This document shows positions 1 through 11,776 of a stretch of 64,000 nucleotides of DNA, one piece after another. The stretch spans positions 7,765,035-7,829,034 of the forward strand of contig NC_064772.1 in assembly GCF_011397635.1 (NCBI RefSeq), in the 5' to 3' direction. The translations under genes and the position numbers were made by a program. Source of the DNA: Epinephelus fuscoguttatus (lineage: Eukaryota > Chordata > Actinopteri > Perciformes > Serranidae). Position 1 is the first letter of the stretch. Every line of letters begins with the position of its first letter. Under the pieces are notes generated by a model that saw nothing but the letters and a program-made list of their open reading frames with translations, ran no database searches and had not been told where the DNA came from.

Positions 1-205
1 ATTTTCAAATCCCGCCTGAAAACCCACCGTTTTAAACAGGCCTATTCTACTTAATTGCCATTGCTCTGCTGCAGATTTCACATTTTACTGTGTTGATGAT
101 TGATCTTAATTTTAATTGTCTTTTACTTGTTCTGTAAAATGACCTTGCCTCGAAAGGTGCCTTTAAATAAAATGTATTATCATCATTGTCGTTAAAAAAA
201 ACAAA
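1..205 (+). repeat. 3'-tail-like fragment of a non-LTR/SINE element
   Basis: The stretch ends in a tail of the kind found on many teleost retroposons: a 'gtaaaatgaccttg' stretch, then 'aaataaaatgtattatcatcat'-like A/T-rich trinucleotides. No coding potential was seen. The family is not identified; the call rests on the tail alone. From about 205 to 1180 I see nothing further beyond AT-rich intronic-looking DNA; gene 1's membrane exon was sought here and not found. Confidence 0.4.
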
Positions 206-1180
206 ACAAGCAGCAATGTATGCACAGATCATAAAGTCAAACAGTTCAGTAATATGCAATAATAAGTTAATGAAATAACTAGACAAAAATCCAAATTATA
301 AATATTAGGTATAAAATCATGATCATAAACTCATAATGTGTGTCACACATTAAATCAGACTGAATACATCAGTTTGAGAGGGTGTGTTTTCAGATGGGAT
401 TTGAATGTGGACAGGGAGTCAATACTGCGAATGTTATAGGAGAGAGTGTTCCAGAGGCGGAGGTCAGAGCGCATGAAGGCTTTAGAACCCATGGTAGTCA
501 AGATGCAGATGGTGATGTGAACTGGATTGCAGAAGAGGATCTAAGAGTACGAGAAGGTGTGTAGATATGAAGGAGTTAAGGAAGATAGAGAGGGGCTGGG
601 TTATTATAAACAAACTAGTGAACACCCAAGCAAAGCCCTAACAACCACATGGCAACCACCACCAATGAGCTATGATGCCCTCGCAGCCACCTACAAAGTC
701 CAGGTTACTTACATCCAGTGGTTGGATAGTTTGATGGCCGCCCTGTTTGGTTCATCCTGGTGTCGCTCTGTTTTCTAAGGCTGTAGATCTGTCTGAGGTT
801 AATAAGCAGCATGGAACACACTGAGGTCAGGTGTGCATCATGCTTAAAATCATTTCTGAAGTTAACTGGCAACATATGAGGGAGGTGAGAATTGGTGTGA
901 AAATTCTCAGTCATCCAGGTCATGGTTATCTTAAGTGCTATAGTAGGCAATAAGAAATGCAAGCAAGTCCAGTTGCCTACGAGATAGCACCTCCAACCTG
1001 TGCACTAAAACACCACATGGACCAAACTGTCAGTCTTGCTTGTTCTGATCATTGCAACACCAGAAAAACTGATAAGCTGCCTCTTTGACCTCTGGTTGAA
1101 ACCCTGTCCAAATATTAAACCTCTAATTATATGGCTGATGGTTTGAATGACAGTTGTTGCTCAGACAGACTGTATCTTAC

Positions 1181-1471
1181 CTTCCTCTATCATCAGAAGA
1201 GTGTTTGTCACATATGTCTCCTCATCATCACTGAGCTCACAGGTGTATATCCCCTCCTGATTTGAAGATAAATGCTGTAGTGTGAGACTGCCTGACTCAG
1301 ACACACTCTTCACCTGCTGCCTCCACTCCTCTGACACTGTGTAGGGGACATTGGCCCTGGTCTGGTTCAGGATGATCTGACTGTAGTTGAACCTCCAGAT
1401 GAGGTCTGTTAGGGAAGTATTTGAAGTAGTGCAGGGTATTGTTGTTTCACTGCTGCAACCACTGACAGAAG
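1181..1471 (-). CDS. hhla2-like: Gene 1 exon 4: membrane-proximal Ig domain
   Basis: Acceptor TTTTCAG at 1472, donor GTAAG from 1180; 291 nt as in genes 2 and 3. It carries TTIPC (B strand), LIWRFNYSQ (C strand) and EGIYTCELS (F strand), with several N-glycosylation sequons. It splices onward in phase 1, to a membrane exon that is not in the window. Confidence 0.87.
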
Positions 1472-4300
1472 CTGAAAAGAAATAACACAAAAAACAGATT
1501 TTGTGTTTGTTCCTGTTTCTTTCTCTGTTAGTTAGTTTGCAGTAAATCTGAGAAGCTAACAAACAAATTTCAGTTTAACTGAAAATAGTTTCATCACAAC
1601 TGCAGGTTTTATACTGTGTAGGTGCAGTCAGAGAGGAATCTTTCTTTACTCAATGAAGGGCTGATATCAACATGACAATCATGACAGATTAGAGGTAATA
1701 CTCACGCAGTTGCCTCAAACTGGCTCTCCTCCTGTTTCTGCGAGTGCTGACGGTGCAGCTGTAGACCAGATCAGTAACTGAAACTGTCAGATAACTGTTA
1801 ATATTGTAGAGCTGCTGTTCAGTCTGATGGACTGTGGTTTTGTTCTGGTGGGTCACGTTGGATGGAGGGTTGGTGGACCAGGTGAGCTGAGGCTCAGGGT
1901 AGATCCCCTCTGAGCTGCAGGTGATCCTGTTTTCCACCTGCTGAATGTCGACTTTATGGACCGGAGCTGCAAACACAGAGGCTCTTAATGGCACATACGG
2001 ATAAATTCACTGATAATTTAAGATTTAAATTGTTTTCTTTTAACAGTTTCATACAGTTTCTTTTAAGTCAACGACTGTGTGTGTTTACTGTGTGTTTCTC
2101 ATACCGTCCACTTTCAGGTTGATAATTGACTCCTTGTTTCCTCTGGTGGTGCTGGTGATGCACTTATATCTGTTCTGGTCCTGAAGCTCCACCCCTGTTA
2201 GCTGCAGCGAGGCATTTCCTCTGGAGATCTGGTCCTTGAACAGTGACGTCCTGCCTCTGAAGCGCTGGTCCTGCTGTGCCAGCTGGTCTTGGTTGAGGAA
2301 GTAGGAGTGGACACGAGGGTCTCCTGCTTTCACCTGAATCCAGTGGATGACCGCTTCAGTGCCGACCTGGAAGCTGCACGGTAAGATGCAGCTCTCCATG
2401 AAAACACAGTTCACCTCAGCATCTGAGAATGAAATAAAGAGACACTCAATAAGGTGTGACATTGGGGTGGGGGGGCAATTAAATCAAAGTCAGCTCTCTT
2501 TAAAACCCTGGGGACTCACAAGATATCTTATCTTAACAGTAGAGGGCCCCTTGAATGCTACTAGAACCTCCGAGCTCAGAGTTCTCTCTTCAGACTTCCA
2601 ACAAGCTGCGACATCACAAAGGCTGATATTGTTTTTCACCTGATGAGTCTGTGTGTGTGTGTCATCAGGACAAAATGTGGTCCAGGTCACACCAGTTGTA
2701 ACGAGAACTACTACAGAAGCTGTTTTGAATATTGTGCCAGGTGATTTTATGTCTGTGTCTGGATAGATTTTCTCAGTGTGATAGCATCACAGTGAGTGGT
2801 GTATAATTGAGATCAAAATAAAGGCTGAGTTAAAACATGGGTATGGTCCCAAAAAGGGGGCCAGAGGTAGGGCAGCAACCCTGGCCTATACTTGTTTCAA
2901 GTTGTGGATCCCTGTATCGCAAGTTCACAATGAATACGTCCACCCCATTTATATCAAAGAGTGTTGACTCGTGCTTTATTTACACGCAAGGTATGGCCAA
3001 GCTTCATTTGCAGTGCTTAGAACTGTTATTTTTCAGTTTGTGAGTTCAGAATTCAAACTGGACACCACAGCAGAAAATTCATCACCACATACCTTTAATT
3101 TCAATGGATTTTCTCCTACAGTGAATCCTGGAAAATAAACTCTGAAAGGACAGTCAAAGATGATCTCACAGACAAAATACTTGAATTTCTGATGAAACTA
3201 GAGCAAAATAACTGAGCTAAATAACAATAACCTGCTGACCAAACCCACATTATCTTATCACTGTTTTTGTACCTACAACAACTGCTGTTAAACCGTTGGC
3301 TGGAGTTTTCAGCAAAAACATCACTACAATGCTCTGCTGCCACTGCCCAGGACAGAGGCAGACTGCAGTGTATCATTCACTTGGCAGAGAAGGTGATTGG
3401 CTGCAATCTACCAATCCTTCAGGGCCTGTATGCCTCCTAGACCCTGAGGTGGGCAACCCTTCCCACCCTGGTTACAAACCACACCTGTGGAGCCCCTGAC
3501 AGGCTCCAGGCTACATTAGCCGGGACTAGCATAGCACACCTGAATCACCAGTTAATATGTACTCCATCATCAAAAAAGCACAGCAGAGGATGTACTTCCT
3601 GCAGCAGCAGAAGAAATTCAACCAGCTAAAGACAACAATAATGCACTTCTACATTCATCATCAAATCCATCTCCACCTCCACCACCACCACCATCTGGTA
3701 CGCTGCTGCCACTACCAAGGACAAGGACAGACTGCAGTGAATCATTCACTCTTTGGTGACTTGCTGAAATCTGCTGTTCCTCCAGGACCATGAGGGAGGC
3801 AGGAAAGATTGTTGCTGACCCAGCTCTTTATTTTTAAAGCACATACACTGAACATATTTTTATTTAAATATTTTTTCCATATTTTATTGTCAAGTTTTGT
3901 TTTGTTTTTCTTTTCTGCTATTATTTTTAACTTTTGCAGTACTTGCTTTTATTTTCTCTTACTATGTTTATTGTTATGTGACAGTTATGCACCAAAACAC
4001 CGAGACAAATCTTTTGTATATGAAAAGCTACTTGGCAATAAACCTGATTCCGAGGTCTAACATACTACATTACCCTACATTTTACAAGAAGATCATTATG
4101 GAAGCTGGTTTCAAGATAACATTGTACATGCACAGTCAGTAGTTTCTGTAGCTTCTGCAAATCATCGTCAGAAACAGAAGCAAAACAGTTTTGCTTCTGT
4201 TTTTGTTCAGCACTTTAGCTCTTTATTTTGACCTGAATCACAGTCAGTTAGTTGCCATTTTGTTGGTGTGGCAGAGGATTCTGTTGACTGAGTGAAAGAC

Positions 4301-4333
<33 letters not shown>

Positions 4334-4334
4334 T

Positions 4335-4371
<37 letters not shown>

Positions 4372-6556
4372 CTGATTGATATTGACTGCTTTTGCATGAC
4401 TCATCACTCAGGAGATGTAATAAATTTCCCACTGCCTTTTCCTGCCTTCACCTTGATAACTTCTATGAGCGATGGTATTCTGTAAATGTTTATGTTGATT
4501 TACAATCTAATACTTATTATTATTACTATTATTTATCAATCTTATTTTTATTTGTTAATTAGTCCTTTTTTTAGTAATTACATATTTCTTAATCACGTGA
4601 GGGGGAGCTACAAAGGAAGACATATTATTCACATCAAGGAAACATCACAGTTTCCTTGAAAAAAAAATTGCACAAGAGAAATTGAGATTATCTGGGTGGT
4701 TTGGTAAAAATCCCATTAGTACATAGACTGATCCAGCAGCACACACCCTTTTTGGGAAGCATCTCACAGAGTGGACTAGTATGGAGCTACATTAGGGTCA
4801 AATGTTTTGTACTTGAAAAAATAAAATTTGAAACTGAAAATTCATGTGTTGATCTTGAATTTTGAAAAATACAATGTATTCAAAATAAAAACAAGTGTAT
4901 GAAACGTTTTTTTCAGGTTAAATATAATTTTGATTCACTTTGGTAATTCTTTTGAATGAATAATTTATTTTCACTTTTCACTTCCATATATATTTTAACA
5001 TTTGAGGTCTTATTTTTTTCAGTTGCATGTTTTATCTTTTCAGATTCAGATCTTATTTTTTTCACTTTCAAATCTTATTTTTACTTTCAGATATTTTTTT
5101 TTTCACTTTCAAATCTGTTTTTTGAGTTTCAGACTTTTGACCCTGATGTTGCGTGGGGGGCGTGGCATCAACTGAGAGGGGTGTGGAATCATGAGTGACA
5201 GTGCCTTCAGGGAATGTAGGAACAAAAAAAATTCTGACTCAACACTTATATACACCATATTCATGTTCATTTTCACAGCTTCATCGTCACGGCCCTGTTG
5301 ATGCTTCCACATCCAGATGTGTCCCCTGGATGAAACCTTTGAGCTTGGGGAAAAGGAAACAATCCTAAAACACCTCCCTACTCACCTGGTGCCACAAAAA
5401 TCACCTGGAGTCAGGTCAGGTGAGTAGGGAGGTGTTTTAGGACTGTTTCCTTTTCCCCAAACTCAAAGGTTTCATCCAGGGGACACGTTTATTGGATGAG
5501 GAAGCATCAACAGGGCCGTGATGATGTAGCTGTGGACAATCACACTTTCCAGCTCTGACAAATTTGCCACTTAAAAGACGTCACAAAAAAAAGCATGTTG
5601 TCACAAAAACGTCACCTTAATATTTGTTATGATTTCCCAAAGCTTAGTTAACATTTCTCACATGTGTACTGGATGTCTGGGCTCCAGCAGATTGACCCGA
5701 CCGACCGGACGCCATCATCCCAAGCGGACACTACGTTGCCTTCACAGTGCTATGTGGAAATCGGACATTTCAGCACTTAAAATGTGGCTGTTCAACTGCA
5801 AAATCTGGCATAATTTATCGCTCTTATACTGCAATTGGTGCTCACTGTACTGTCTAAAACAGATTTCTAAATGGAAGTTTGTCACTGGCATCAATTTTTA
5901 CACTGCCAGTCACATGAATATGGTGTATATAAGTGTTGAGTCAGAATTTTTTTTGTTCCTACATTCCCTGAAGGCACTGTCACTCATGATTCCACACCCC
6001 TCTCAGCTGATGCCACACCCCCCACGCCACATCAGGCTCAAAAGTCTGAAACTCAAAAAACAGATTTGAAAGTGGAAAAAAAAGATCTGAAAGTTAAAAA
6101 AAAAAAGATTTGAAAGTGAAAAAATAAGATTTGAAACTGTAAAAAATAAGATCTGAATCTGAAAAGATAAAACATGCAACTGAAAAAAATAAGACCTCAA
6201 ATGTTAAAATATATATGGAAGTGAAAAGTGAAAATAAATTATTCATTCAAAAGAATTACCAAAGTGAATCAAAATTATATTTAACCTAAAAAATCGTTTC
6301 ATACACGTATTTTTATTTTGAGTACATTGTTGTATTTTTCAAAATTCAAGATCAACACATGAATTTTCAGTTTCAAATTTTATTTTTTCAAGTACAAAAC
6401 ATTTGACCCTAATGTAGCTCCACAGACTAGCCGGTACACAACAGCGTCTGTAGGAGAAAATCACTGCAGAAAAATGTGTCACATACCTCCTGTAACGAGA
6501 GTCCACGGGACGGACAGTATCAGGAAACAAACGACGGAACCGTTAATCCCGATCAT
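1181..6556 (-). CDS. hhla2-like: B7-family Ig receptor gene 1 (HHLA2-like), 5' four exons; 3' end outside window
   Basis: Four exons splice in frame, each junction phase 1 with GT-AG ends: 6487-6556, 2105-2422, 1706-1966 and 1181-1471 (70+318+261+291 nt, 313 residues so far). Residues 1-23 are a signal peptide. Residues 24-129 form an IgV domain with the disulfide pair C39/C111. Residues 130-216 form an IgC domain starting APVHKVDIQQVEN. Residues 217-313 form a third Ig domain with the GIYTCELS F-strand motif. The V-C-V-like order matches HHLA2 (B7-H7) as annotated in fish, where the same family is also named CD276-like. B7 proteins are cell-surface ligands that costimulate or inhibit T cells. 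The last donor (GTAAG at 1180) points to a transmembrane exon left of position 1. Intron 1 (4.1 kb) holds a fold-back transposon. HHLA2 rather than another B7 member is the less certain part. Confidence 0.82.
1706..1966 (-). CDS. hhla2-like: Gene 1 exon 3: IgC domain
   Basis: Acceptor TTTGCAG at 1967, donor GTGAGT from 1705; 261 nt, the same length as the paralogous exons at 43797-44057 and 63377-63637. It encodes RITCSSEGIYPEPQLTWS, a C-set B-strand/C-strand signature, and the VYSCTVS F-strand. The third paralogue differs by only a few residues. Confidence 0.88.
2105..2422 (-). CDS. hhla2-like: Gene 1 exon 2: IgV domain
   Basis: Acceptor CTCAG at 2427-2423, donor GTATGAG from 2104. The exon encodes residues 24-129 with C29, C35, C39 and C111 and the DQNRYKC F-strand, typical of a V-set fold. 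At the matching exon of gene 2 (44360-44680) most residues agree, including the RGRTSLFK/QISRGNASL block. Confidence 0.88.
3330..3795 (+). repeat. Two fragments of a non-LTR retrotransposon ORF2 C-terminus
   Basis: Translation near 3557-3640 gives an IIKKAQQRMYFLQQ-like run, which I recognise as the region after the reverse transcriptase in fish L2/Rex-type LINEs. A degraded 'attkdrgrlqr-iihs' segment follows at 3700-3760. A second copy of the latter part lies at 3330-3430. Both are short, frame-broken and not functional. They sit in intron 1 of gene 1. Confidence 0.55.
4300..4392. repeat. (AG)n and (TTGA)n microsatellites
   Basis: About 15 AG dinucleotides are followed by about ten imperfect ATTG/TTGA tetranucleotides. 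The sequence between here and 4780 is AT-rich and I see nothing else in it. Confidence 0.85.
4782..6422. mobile_element. Fold-back (long inverted repeat) DNA element
   Basis: The left arm from 'tggagctacattaggg' (4782) is mirrored by the right arm ending 'ccctaatgtagctcca' (6422). Pairing continues inward through about 500 bp of AT-rich arm, which contains imperfect TTTTTTTCACTTTCAAATC repeats. It then goes through a second block, 5274-5400 against 5418-5534, leaving a loop of under 20 bp. The right arm is interrupted by 378 unpaired bases (5535-5912). No transposase is visible. No clear target-site duplication was found, though 'gactag' occurs just outside both ends at different spacing. It lies entirely in intron 1 of gene 1. 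Confidence 0.8.
6487..6556 (-). CDS. hhla2-like: Gene 1 exon 1: start codon and signal peptide
   Basis: ATG at 6556 opens a 23-residue leader (MIGINGSVVCFLILSVPWTL...) ending in a GTATGT donor at 6486. Its last base G joins the first two bases of the IgV exon to give Asp, so the reading phase is exact. The start was chosen because this is the only upstream exon-like ORF with a hydrophobic leader and matching phase-1 donor. Confidence 0.85.
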
Positions 6557-6614
6557 TCTCCGTTCATCCTCCCCTCTGTACCACTGCTGTCCATACAGGA
6601 GACTTCCTGAGTGG

Positions 6615-6623
6615 TTTCGGTTT
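6615..6623 (-). promoter_or_regulatory. Possible IRF/ISRE-like site upstream of gene 1
   Basis: The sequence TTTCGGTTT fits the TTTCNNTTT core bound by interferon regulatory factors and lies about 60 bp upstream of the gene 1 start codon. A nine-base match occurs by chance often, so this is only a suggestion in line with an immune gene. No TATA box was recognised nearby. Confidence 0.2.
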
Positions 6624-7049
6624 GTAAATCTCTGGGATCCAGACCAGTAGGCCTATCTGCTGTCTGAAAATGGTTGTGACTCTTTATTGAATCCGAGAAA
6701 AAACACACCTCAGATGATTTCTTGTCAAACTCCGTAGTAAAGAACTGTCTGCACAGCCCAAGCAGTGGCTGAATCCATGAAGTACACCGCACATTGTTAT
6801 TAAGAACTGCTGCATCACTGGTTACGGAGCGCTGCGCAGCTGAAAATCGTGCTGGACCACCCATCGATGACGTCACGCTGCCCGTGCTGACAGACTCCAA
6901 CAGTGGAGACAGTTGGTTAATTCTCCGACAGTACCGCTACATTTCCACACACTGATACTTCCCGCTCCTTTGGGAAACAACATAGCTATAGAAACTGTTT
7001 CTCATCGTTTTATAAAAGGTGTAAAATATCCAAAAGATTTTGGACCAAT

Positions 7050-7305
7050 TGGAATCTCACTTCTTTGAAACCTGATTCAGTTTGCTCTTGACATTATTTG
7101 TTATCATGATAATCCAGATAATAGGGCTCTGAAATATCTGATTAATCTTGTTATTCTAAATGCTGAACATTTTACTTACAGACAGAAATTCTCTGAGTCA
7201 CCTCCTGAATCTTTATCTTTTCTCCTACAATTTAAGTCTCCTCTCAACTCACTCAGTTTGTGAGAAAACAAGACCGATGCCAAGCTTTTGGAAAATTATA
7301 AATAC
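7050..7305 (+). repeat. L1/Tx1-type LINE ORF2 C-terminal fragment
   Basis: A forward translation reads LINLVILNAEHFTYRQKF-like residues, similar to the extreme C-terminus of L1-clade ORF2 proteins. It is short and flanked by non-coding DNA. From memory of the family only. Confidence 0.4.
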
Positions 7306-7401
7306 CTGATGTATTGACAGCAGTGGAGACAGAGCTTCACTTTGAGACCAATATTTTACTTATAGAGAGAAATATTCCCAGAGTTCCTCTACCTAAGAGA
7401 C

Positions 7402-7908
7402 CATGGGTGCAGATCTGATGACAATTTTGGGGGGGACACAATCAGTTATGATTTTTTTTTAATTGCACGCGTGCAAATCATGCCCACAGAGCGCTTGAGA
7501 TTGCCAGCATATTTCACGATTTCATAGAGGCTCATCACCATCACCAAGTCATTCAAAAAGCACTACAAAGAGAATCATATGCTTACCTTTACTATTTATT
7601 TCTCTTAAACAGCCAGTAGTACATGGAACCAGCCATCACCCTCCTTTTCACTGCTTTGCTGTTAGTTAATGCTACTTCTAGTTTCAGGGTCTCAGGCATG
7701 TTATGTCCACTCATGTTCTCATCTCTCACCTCTCACAGATTCCCATTTCTCCTCATCATCTTCCCTTTCTCCCAGTATATAGGACTACTGTATACATTTG
7801 TTCAATTTCAATCATTTAAGCTATTTAGAATTAGGGGGGACAATTTGTGTTTTTCAGAATTTGGGGGGGACATGTCCCCCCCATCCCCCCCCGGGATCTG
7901 CACCCATG
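7402..7908. mobile_element. hAT-type MITE with perfect 8-bp target duplication
   Basis: The element begins CATGGGTGCAGATC and ends GATCTGCACCCATG, perfect 14-bp terminal inverted repeats. It is flanked on both sides by TAAGAGAC (7394-7401 and 7909-7916). An 8-bp duplication is the hallmark of hAT-superfamily insertion. At 507 bp it is too short to encode a transposase and must have been mobilised in trans. Subterminal G/C tracts (GGGGGGGACA) occur at both ends. An internal ORF at 7623 starts with a leader-like peptide and is treated under findings. Confidence 0.9.
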
Positions 7909-7916
7909 TAAGAGAC

Positions 7917-10900
7917 TTAGAGAGACTTCAGTCCTCCTGGGAGAGAGGGAGGACAGCTGCAGATTGACAGTAAGATATAATGTAGCAGCCTGTCCTGTCT
8001 CACATCTCACACCTCCGTCTCCATCTGTTATATAGTCTACATGTAGGCTATATGTCATTCACGTCTATGGTGCTGTTAATATTTCTATAGTAATAGTTCT
8101 ATAGTTTATGAATGTTTAGAGTCATCAGTGTTTTATTAGACTCAGTAGAAGAAGTAGCATGTCCTTGATACAACTGGTCTGAAATTGGCAACGTTTTCTT
8201 GATTAATCTCTCAGTGAACCTTTTGTTTTTATTCATTTCAGACAATTATAGTAATTTATCCTGCAATTTGATTTTTAAATGCAGAAAAAAAATCACCCTG
8301 TCAGTGTCGATCCAGTGTGGCACGTGTTTATAATATACTGATTCATCAGTTTCCTTTTTTAAAGTTAACAAGCAAATATGCTGACTCAAAAGCACTCTGC
8401 TGGCCATTTTTAACAAAAACTTTCAGGTGATTAAAACTGCGATATTCACTGAAACAATATAGAAGACGTGTCCTTGGTGTCCTCAAAGGTAGCTATAGCC
8501 CTAACATTTTATAAATATGTATTGCCTTTCCTCTGAAGGTTCTCAGGCTCGGAAGTCTTTAGACTGGAATGATGCCTTCCAAAAGGCTCAAAATGGAGCT
8601 GCAGCTGAGCCACAAAGAGTCTGAAGGACGAGTCTTTCACAACTATGTTTTCCATTCACCATTCACCAAGTCCTGCCTTAGAATGCTGACTGGCCCAGCA
8701 CTGGCCAACTCCAACATAAGGTTCAACAACTACTAATATGGCTGTGCTCCATGATGCTCATGCGATTGTTTCAGATTTTCTTTAGCCTATTTTCAGGCTG
8801 ATTTTGTGGATTTTGAGCTAGTTGTGGTTGAACGCTGTGACTGGAGGGATGTGTAATAGTGATACTCATACTTAGAGTTTGGAAAGAGATCATTATTATT
8901 ATCATTATTATTATAGAAATTAGATATTTCTTCAGGGTGACAGCAGGCTTCATGCTCGCTCCAACAGCTTGACAAACCACCACAAAGGGGCGGGGCTTAG
9001 TTAAGGGTCAATTATAAGTCTGCAGGCTGCCTCAGTAGCCTCACAGCTTACAAGGTTGAAAATCTTGGAAAGTAAGCACAATATTTTAATTCCAAAACGT
9101 TGAGTTGCGAATCTAGAAATGATGAAAGAAACACATGGTTTGAATATGCATACTCTTGGAGATTTTATTTCAAACATAAATTCAAATAAAACATAAAAAC
9201 AAGTAGTAGACAAAAGTGCCTGAACATTGGAGCAAACAGAGCAGTTGGACCCTCACTAGGGAGCGAAGGTGTGTTTTTGCATCCCCACTTTTTGATAAAG
9301 AAACTTTGCTATTTTTAAACATTTTAGCTAGTTGGGATCAAAAATACTGACATCTGGCTGTTTCGTGTAGTATGAATTAAAAACTACATTTCCCATCCTA
9401 ACCAAGCTGTTTTCTCATATGAACTCCAGACAATGTTTAAAGATTGAGATCTGAATGTGCCCTTTCACACATGTGACATACTATAGGAGACTTTCTGTGA
9501 CAGACGCATTCTTACAGTGGATGTATAAAGAGACCTGGATACAGCATTAGCAGTGGAGCCCCATTCATTCCTATGAATATTGGTCAGTGGCGCAAGAGGC
9601 CAAAAATGTTCGACTTCCATTTGTAAGATAACCTGGAGCTTTCACATCATTGGGCCCATAGGTAACTTCCAGTTTAGACCCGCGCTAACTTAAAGGGGAA
9701 TATAATTATTTAAGCATGCCGTCCCTCTACACTCTTGAAATCGGACTGAATCAATCAAATCCTGATATTTAAACAAGTCATTTGCAGGGAATGTGATGCT
9801 TGAAAACTGTATCCATTGGTTTACAGATGTCTCTTTCACGATGTAAATCTTTGGGCCCAACTCATCCCAACTCATCAAATACAGCTGCTTTGCCAGTAGA
9901 CACACGTCAAAATATGATGCACCCTCCTGCATCTGTTTTGGATGTTCATGTACGGCATGTCAATTTATACTTGTTACATGCATTGTGTCTTATACCTCCA
10001 TTTTCAGAGGAAATGTACAGTTCTGCTCTTTAAATACATACAATTTTTTAAACTAAACTGACAATGTAGGTAAAACACTTCGTTGTCAGATTAATTTCCT
10101 TAGGCTTTGGCAACAAAACCATGTGGTTAGATTGAGACAAAAAACATCATGGTTTGGGATTAAAATTCACATGCAAAATGAACAGCTGCCTCCTGGGTGA
10201 CAGTCTGGAGTTTGTTACGAAGTTTTAAACATAAGCAGAAACCTTGCTGTAGCACAGATGAGCTATTAAAATCCAAGTGTTTTTAATGAATTAATCTATC
10301 AATAATGTGAAAAGGTGCCACATGCATATGTTAAGAGGTTACTTCTCCAACCAAAAGACACAAAGAAGGACTTAGTAAATCATGCCTACATGTATGTTGA
10401 CTCAGCAGAGATAACACTGAATGAGAAAAGTTGAGCTGCAAGAGAGTAAATATTTGAAAGCAATACAGAATGTCTGAGAGCCTTACTGTATTATATTACA
10501 TTATATCTTTATATTTTGAATTGTTACCTGACACCTGAATTTTGTATTTTCCTTGATGTAAATAAAAACATTTCCACCATAAATTGGAGCGTAAAAATTC
10601 ACCAGAATGCAGGAATTGAAGTGTTTGAGGCTTGAAATTTTCTGGCTGAAGATGTCTATAATTTTTCCAACTTAGACATAAAAATTAGATGACACCAGGC
10701 CCACTTCCACATGATGAAAACAGGCTGCCAAATGTCAAGGCCTGATAATTAGTTGATAATTAGAGTTCATCAGTGGCTTAGGACACCACCATTGCCAAAA
10801 ATCACTGAGGAGCTCTGCCCCTCTCATCCCTCTCCTTAGAGGCAGGACACTGGGTTTCCATGTCCCTGTACCTCCTTCATGTATGCATGTGTCTGTTTTT
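7917..10900. other. Intergenic DNA without recognised genes
   Basis: This roughly 3-kb stretch lies between gene 1's upstream side and the 3' end of the meprin gene. ORFs here are short and do not resemble known proteins on either strand. A TAT-type trinucleotide tract occurs near 8890-8915. No RNA gene was recognised. Confidence 0.5.
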
Positions 10901-10902
10901 TA

Positions 10903-11185
10903 CCATACGCTGTATATAAAGATGGACAATGTGTCTCCACTCCCTACGTACAAAAATGAAGCCAAAATGTCATGGATACGTCCGCTGCCATCTCATACTG
11001 GTGATGTAATTTGGAGCTAGAGTCTGCGCAGTAGCAAAAACTTATGTGACATGTACTTTGATTTTTCTGGTTTGGCCCGTGTCTCATCCACTTCACATTT
11101 ATGTTAATATGACCTATACTGCAGCCAGCCACCAGGGGGTGATCAAGATTTTTTGGCTTCACTTTTGGGGAGCTGTCATGTTGCT
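10903..11185. repeat. Common teleost interspersed repeat
   Basis: The block from 'gctgtatataaagatgga' through 'ccagccaccagggggtgatc' to 'cttttggggagctgtcatg' matches a repeat I recognise as frequent in fish genomes. Its usual far end, an inverted 'ctttatatacagt', is degenerate here ('attattgtacagtc'). Non-coding, likely a non-autonomous DNA element. Confidence 0.55.
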
Positions 11186-11254
11186 TATCATTATTGTACA
11201 GTCTATTGTTTTTTACTGATAGTCACTTGCCTAATTTAAGTTGTTACAGTTGTT

Positions 11255-11455
11255 AAAAGGGAAACTGCAGATTTCCAACCAGCTCTGTCATCACAATGTA
11301 GGCAGTATGTGCAGCGGGGAACTCCAGGTGTTTGGCTCTCCATTGTGCCACAAGCACTGGAAGCTCATTTGCTGGTGGAGGTTGCCTTAACTTTTGGCTG
11401 CAGACACTGCGGTAACACAGAGCTGGTTGAAAATCAAAGTTTCCCTTTGACTTCC
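11255..11455. mobile_element. Small MITE-like inverted repeat
   Basis: The arm 'gggaaactgcagatttccaaccagctctgt' (from about 11260) is mirrored by 'acagagctggttgaaaatcaaagtttccc' (to about 11450), giving an approximately 195-bp hairpin-forming element. The target duplication is unclear. It lies just downstream of the meprin stop codon region. Confidence 0.6.
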
Positions 11456-11627
11456 CATATTGGTATTTTCCAAGTCACTGTACTTTCCACACCATGAATT
11501 TCATGGATCTTCAGTGGTTGGACTGCCTCCCAACTCCCCAAAACAAAACTTTCTAGGGGGAATAAATCAGAGGGGCCGTAGGTGCATTGTGCAGAGGGCT
11601 GGCTAGCAGTAGGCTGACAGTCAGTGA

Positions 11628-11776
11628 TCAGTCCTTGACATCTGGTTGCCCACCTTCATTTTGTGGAGGTGGGCGTGGTTTGATCCAAAGTGGGTTGGAA
11701 ATATGATAGATAGATTCCTTTGACCGGGACATCATGGAGTGGTGAGAGGAGATGTAAAATGTTGGGACGGCTGCTA
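11628..11776 (-). CDS. mep1b: Candidate terminal meprin exon (cytoplasmic tail)
   Basis: An open stretch after acceptor TCATTACAG ends at TGA (11628-11630) and would encode [15 protein letters not shown]... ending PDVKD. It reads only from a phase-1 donor. With the stronger phase-0 donor at 11911 the first codon is TAG and the protein ends right after GFME. A weak alternative donor (GTATTA, three codon positions later) restores the frame. Whether this is coding or 3' UTR is undecided. Confidence 0.4.

Noticed and set aside
705..962. Minus-strand ORF as the missing membrane exon of gene 1
   Set aside because: No hydrophobic helix, no acceptor/donor pair and no similarity to the gene 2 or gene 3 membrane exon. 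The homologous intron length predicts the exon lies left of position 1.
4244..4432. ORF with NQSI and SLSL repeats
   Set aside because: Arises from the (TTGA)n and (AG)n microsatellites at 4300-4392.
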